From: Haliotis asinina
Taxonomy: Eukaryota; Mollusca; Gastropoda; Lepetellida; Haliotidae
Length of the DNA stretch: 64,000 nucleotides
NCBI RefSeq assembly: GCF_037392515.1
Contig: NC_090280.1
Location: forward strand, 74,884,504-74,948,503
Direction: 5' to 3'
Of this stretch, positions 63,497 to 64,000 are shown one piece after another. The notes below the pieces were generated by a model, which worked only from the letters and a program-made list of their open reading frames with translations, was not told where the DNA came from and made no database searches. The position numbers were made by a program, and so were the translations under genes. Positions within the stretch are counted from its first letter, which is position 1. Every line of letters begins with the position of its first letter.

Positions 63497-63572
63497 CATC
63501 CACCGTGGATCGAACCCAGGTCTTCAGCGTGATAGGCAGACGCCTTACCACAGTACTATTGCTCTCTACAAC
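63497..63572 (-). repeat. tRNA-derived SINE head (second tRNA type), reverse orientation
   Basis: Minus strand GTACTGTGGTAAGGCGTCTG and CTGGGTTCGATCCACGGTGG; partner of 11330-11405. Confidence 0.6.
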
Positions 63573-64000
63573 ATTAATGCCTATGTAGATGACTTCCTGC
63601 ATGTTCCTCTATGTTTTTGTACAATTGTGAACTCAACATTAATACAGATGCATATGGCATCCTGTATGCTCCTCTTCTATGAGGCATTGGCTGATTATCG
63701 TTTTCTAGAATGAATTTCGTTCTTGAATATTTAGGTGTTCATCAATGAAATCCATTTCTTGGCATTGTCATATAACCCATCCAATACAGTTTCTTTCTCC
63801 TCCAGTAATCGGGAATCTGAAAGACCATTATTGAAGGTGCTGTTGTTCCAGTTCTTGTGAGCGGAAACATACATCCAGGGAAACTCCTCTTATCATCAAT
63901 TACTTCATCTCTATATTATCTCCAGGCATTGCAAAATATACCAGGGTTCCCTACAGCTTCAGCTGAGAAGAGCGTTTCTCCTCAAAGTCCTTAAACTTCG

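Larger units (their letters stand above)
53476..64000 (+). repeat. Segmental duplication, copy B
   Basis: Partner of 151-11850 in the same order. Lacks the counterparts of 4610-5031 and 6894-7623. It continues to the window edge, where it still matches (ACTCCTCTTATCATCA, CAGCTTCAGCTGAGAAGAGC). Confidence 0.93.

Overview
This window is a eukaryotic, very probably marine gastropod (abalone-like) genomic segment. Genes are split into short GT-AG exons in long AT-rich introns. The DNA is littered with SINEs ending in a conserved block (AGCTGGAATATTGCTGAGTG, then GCGGCGTAAAAC and an ACTC-rich tail), a repeat I associate from memory with abalone genomes. The species assignment is inference.

Layout: (1) 775-6364, plus strand: the last nine coding exons of an SLC13-family Na+/dicarboxylate-citrate (INDY-type) transporter, copy A, whose 5' exons lie upstream of the window. 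(2) 6365-11850: repeat-rich downstream DNA, duplicated again after copy B. (3) 11.9-18.9 kb: AT-rich DNA with a broken Ty3/gypsy-like gag remnant, a three-unit 221-bp tandem repeat and, on the minus strand, a decayed multi-copy mobile-type gene (15.4-17.4 kb). (4) 18902-24575, plus strand: the six last coding exons of an SLC6-family Na+/Cl--dependent neurotransmitter or amino-acid transporter (EL4/TM8 to the C-terminus). I could not find its 5' half upstream in the window. (5) 24.6-32.5 kb: intergenic repeats, a MITE and minisatellites. (6) 32576-59455, plus strand: a complete second SLC13 gene, copy B, predicted at 591 aa. Its 15.8-kb first intron holds an antisense tyrosine-recombinase (Crypton-like) element, an SGNH-hydrolase fragment, a long GAGT microsatellite and several tandem arrays. 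(7) 59456-64000: the downstream DNA homologous to 6365-11850.

The most unusual feature is repeated tandem duplication across exon/intron borders of the SLC13 genes. In copy B the end of exon 1 with its 5' splice site is duplicated (239 bp). The end of exon 4 with its splice site is repeated about three times (~80 bp). Exon 6 is duplicated whole in a 1,141-bp tandem unit; it is a symmetric 147-nt exon, so either or both copies could be used in frame. In both gene copies, minisatellites that include the terminal exon bases and the 5' splice site follow exon 6 (37-39 bp units) and exon 11 (~73 bp units). The locus therefore carries many decoy 5' splice sites plus a real duplicated exon.

Functionally, SLC13 and SLC6 proteins are both plasma-membrane Na+-coupled secondary transporters (di/tricarboxylates, and amino acids or related amines). 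Nothing in the sequence shows that they act together; their adjacency seems positional. SLC13 copies A and B differ only synonymously in exons 12 and 13 but change several residues in the exon-8 loop, which suggests both are (or recently were) under purifying selection. All exon calls come from reading frame, splice consensus and family motifs seen by eye; no alignment or expression data were available.
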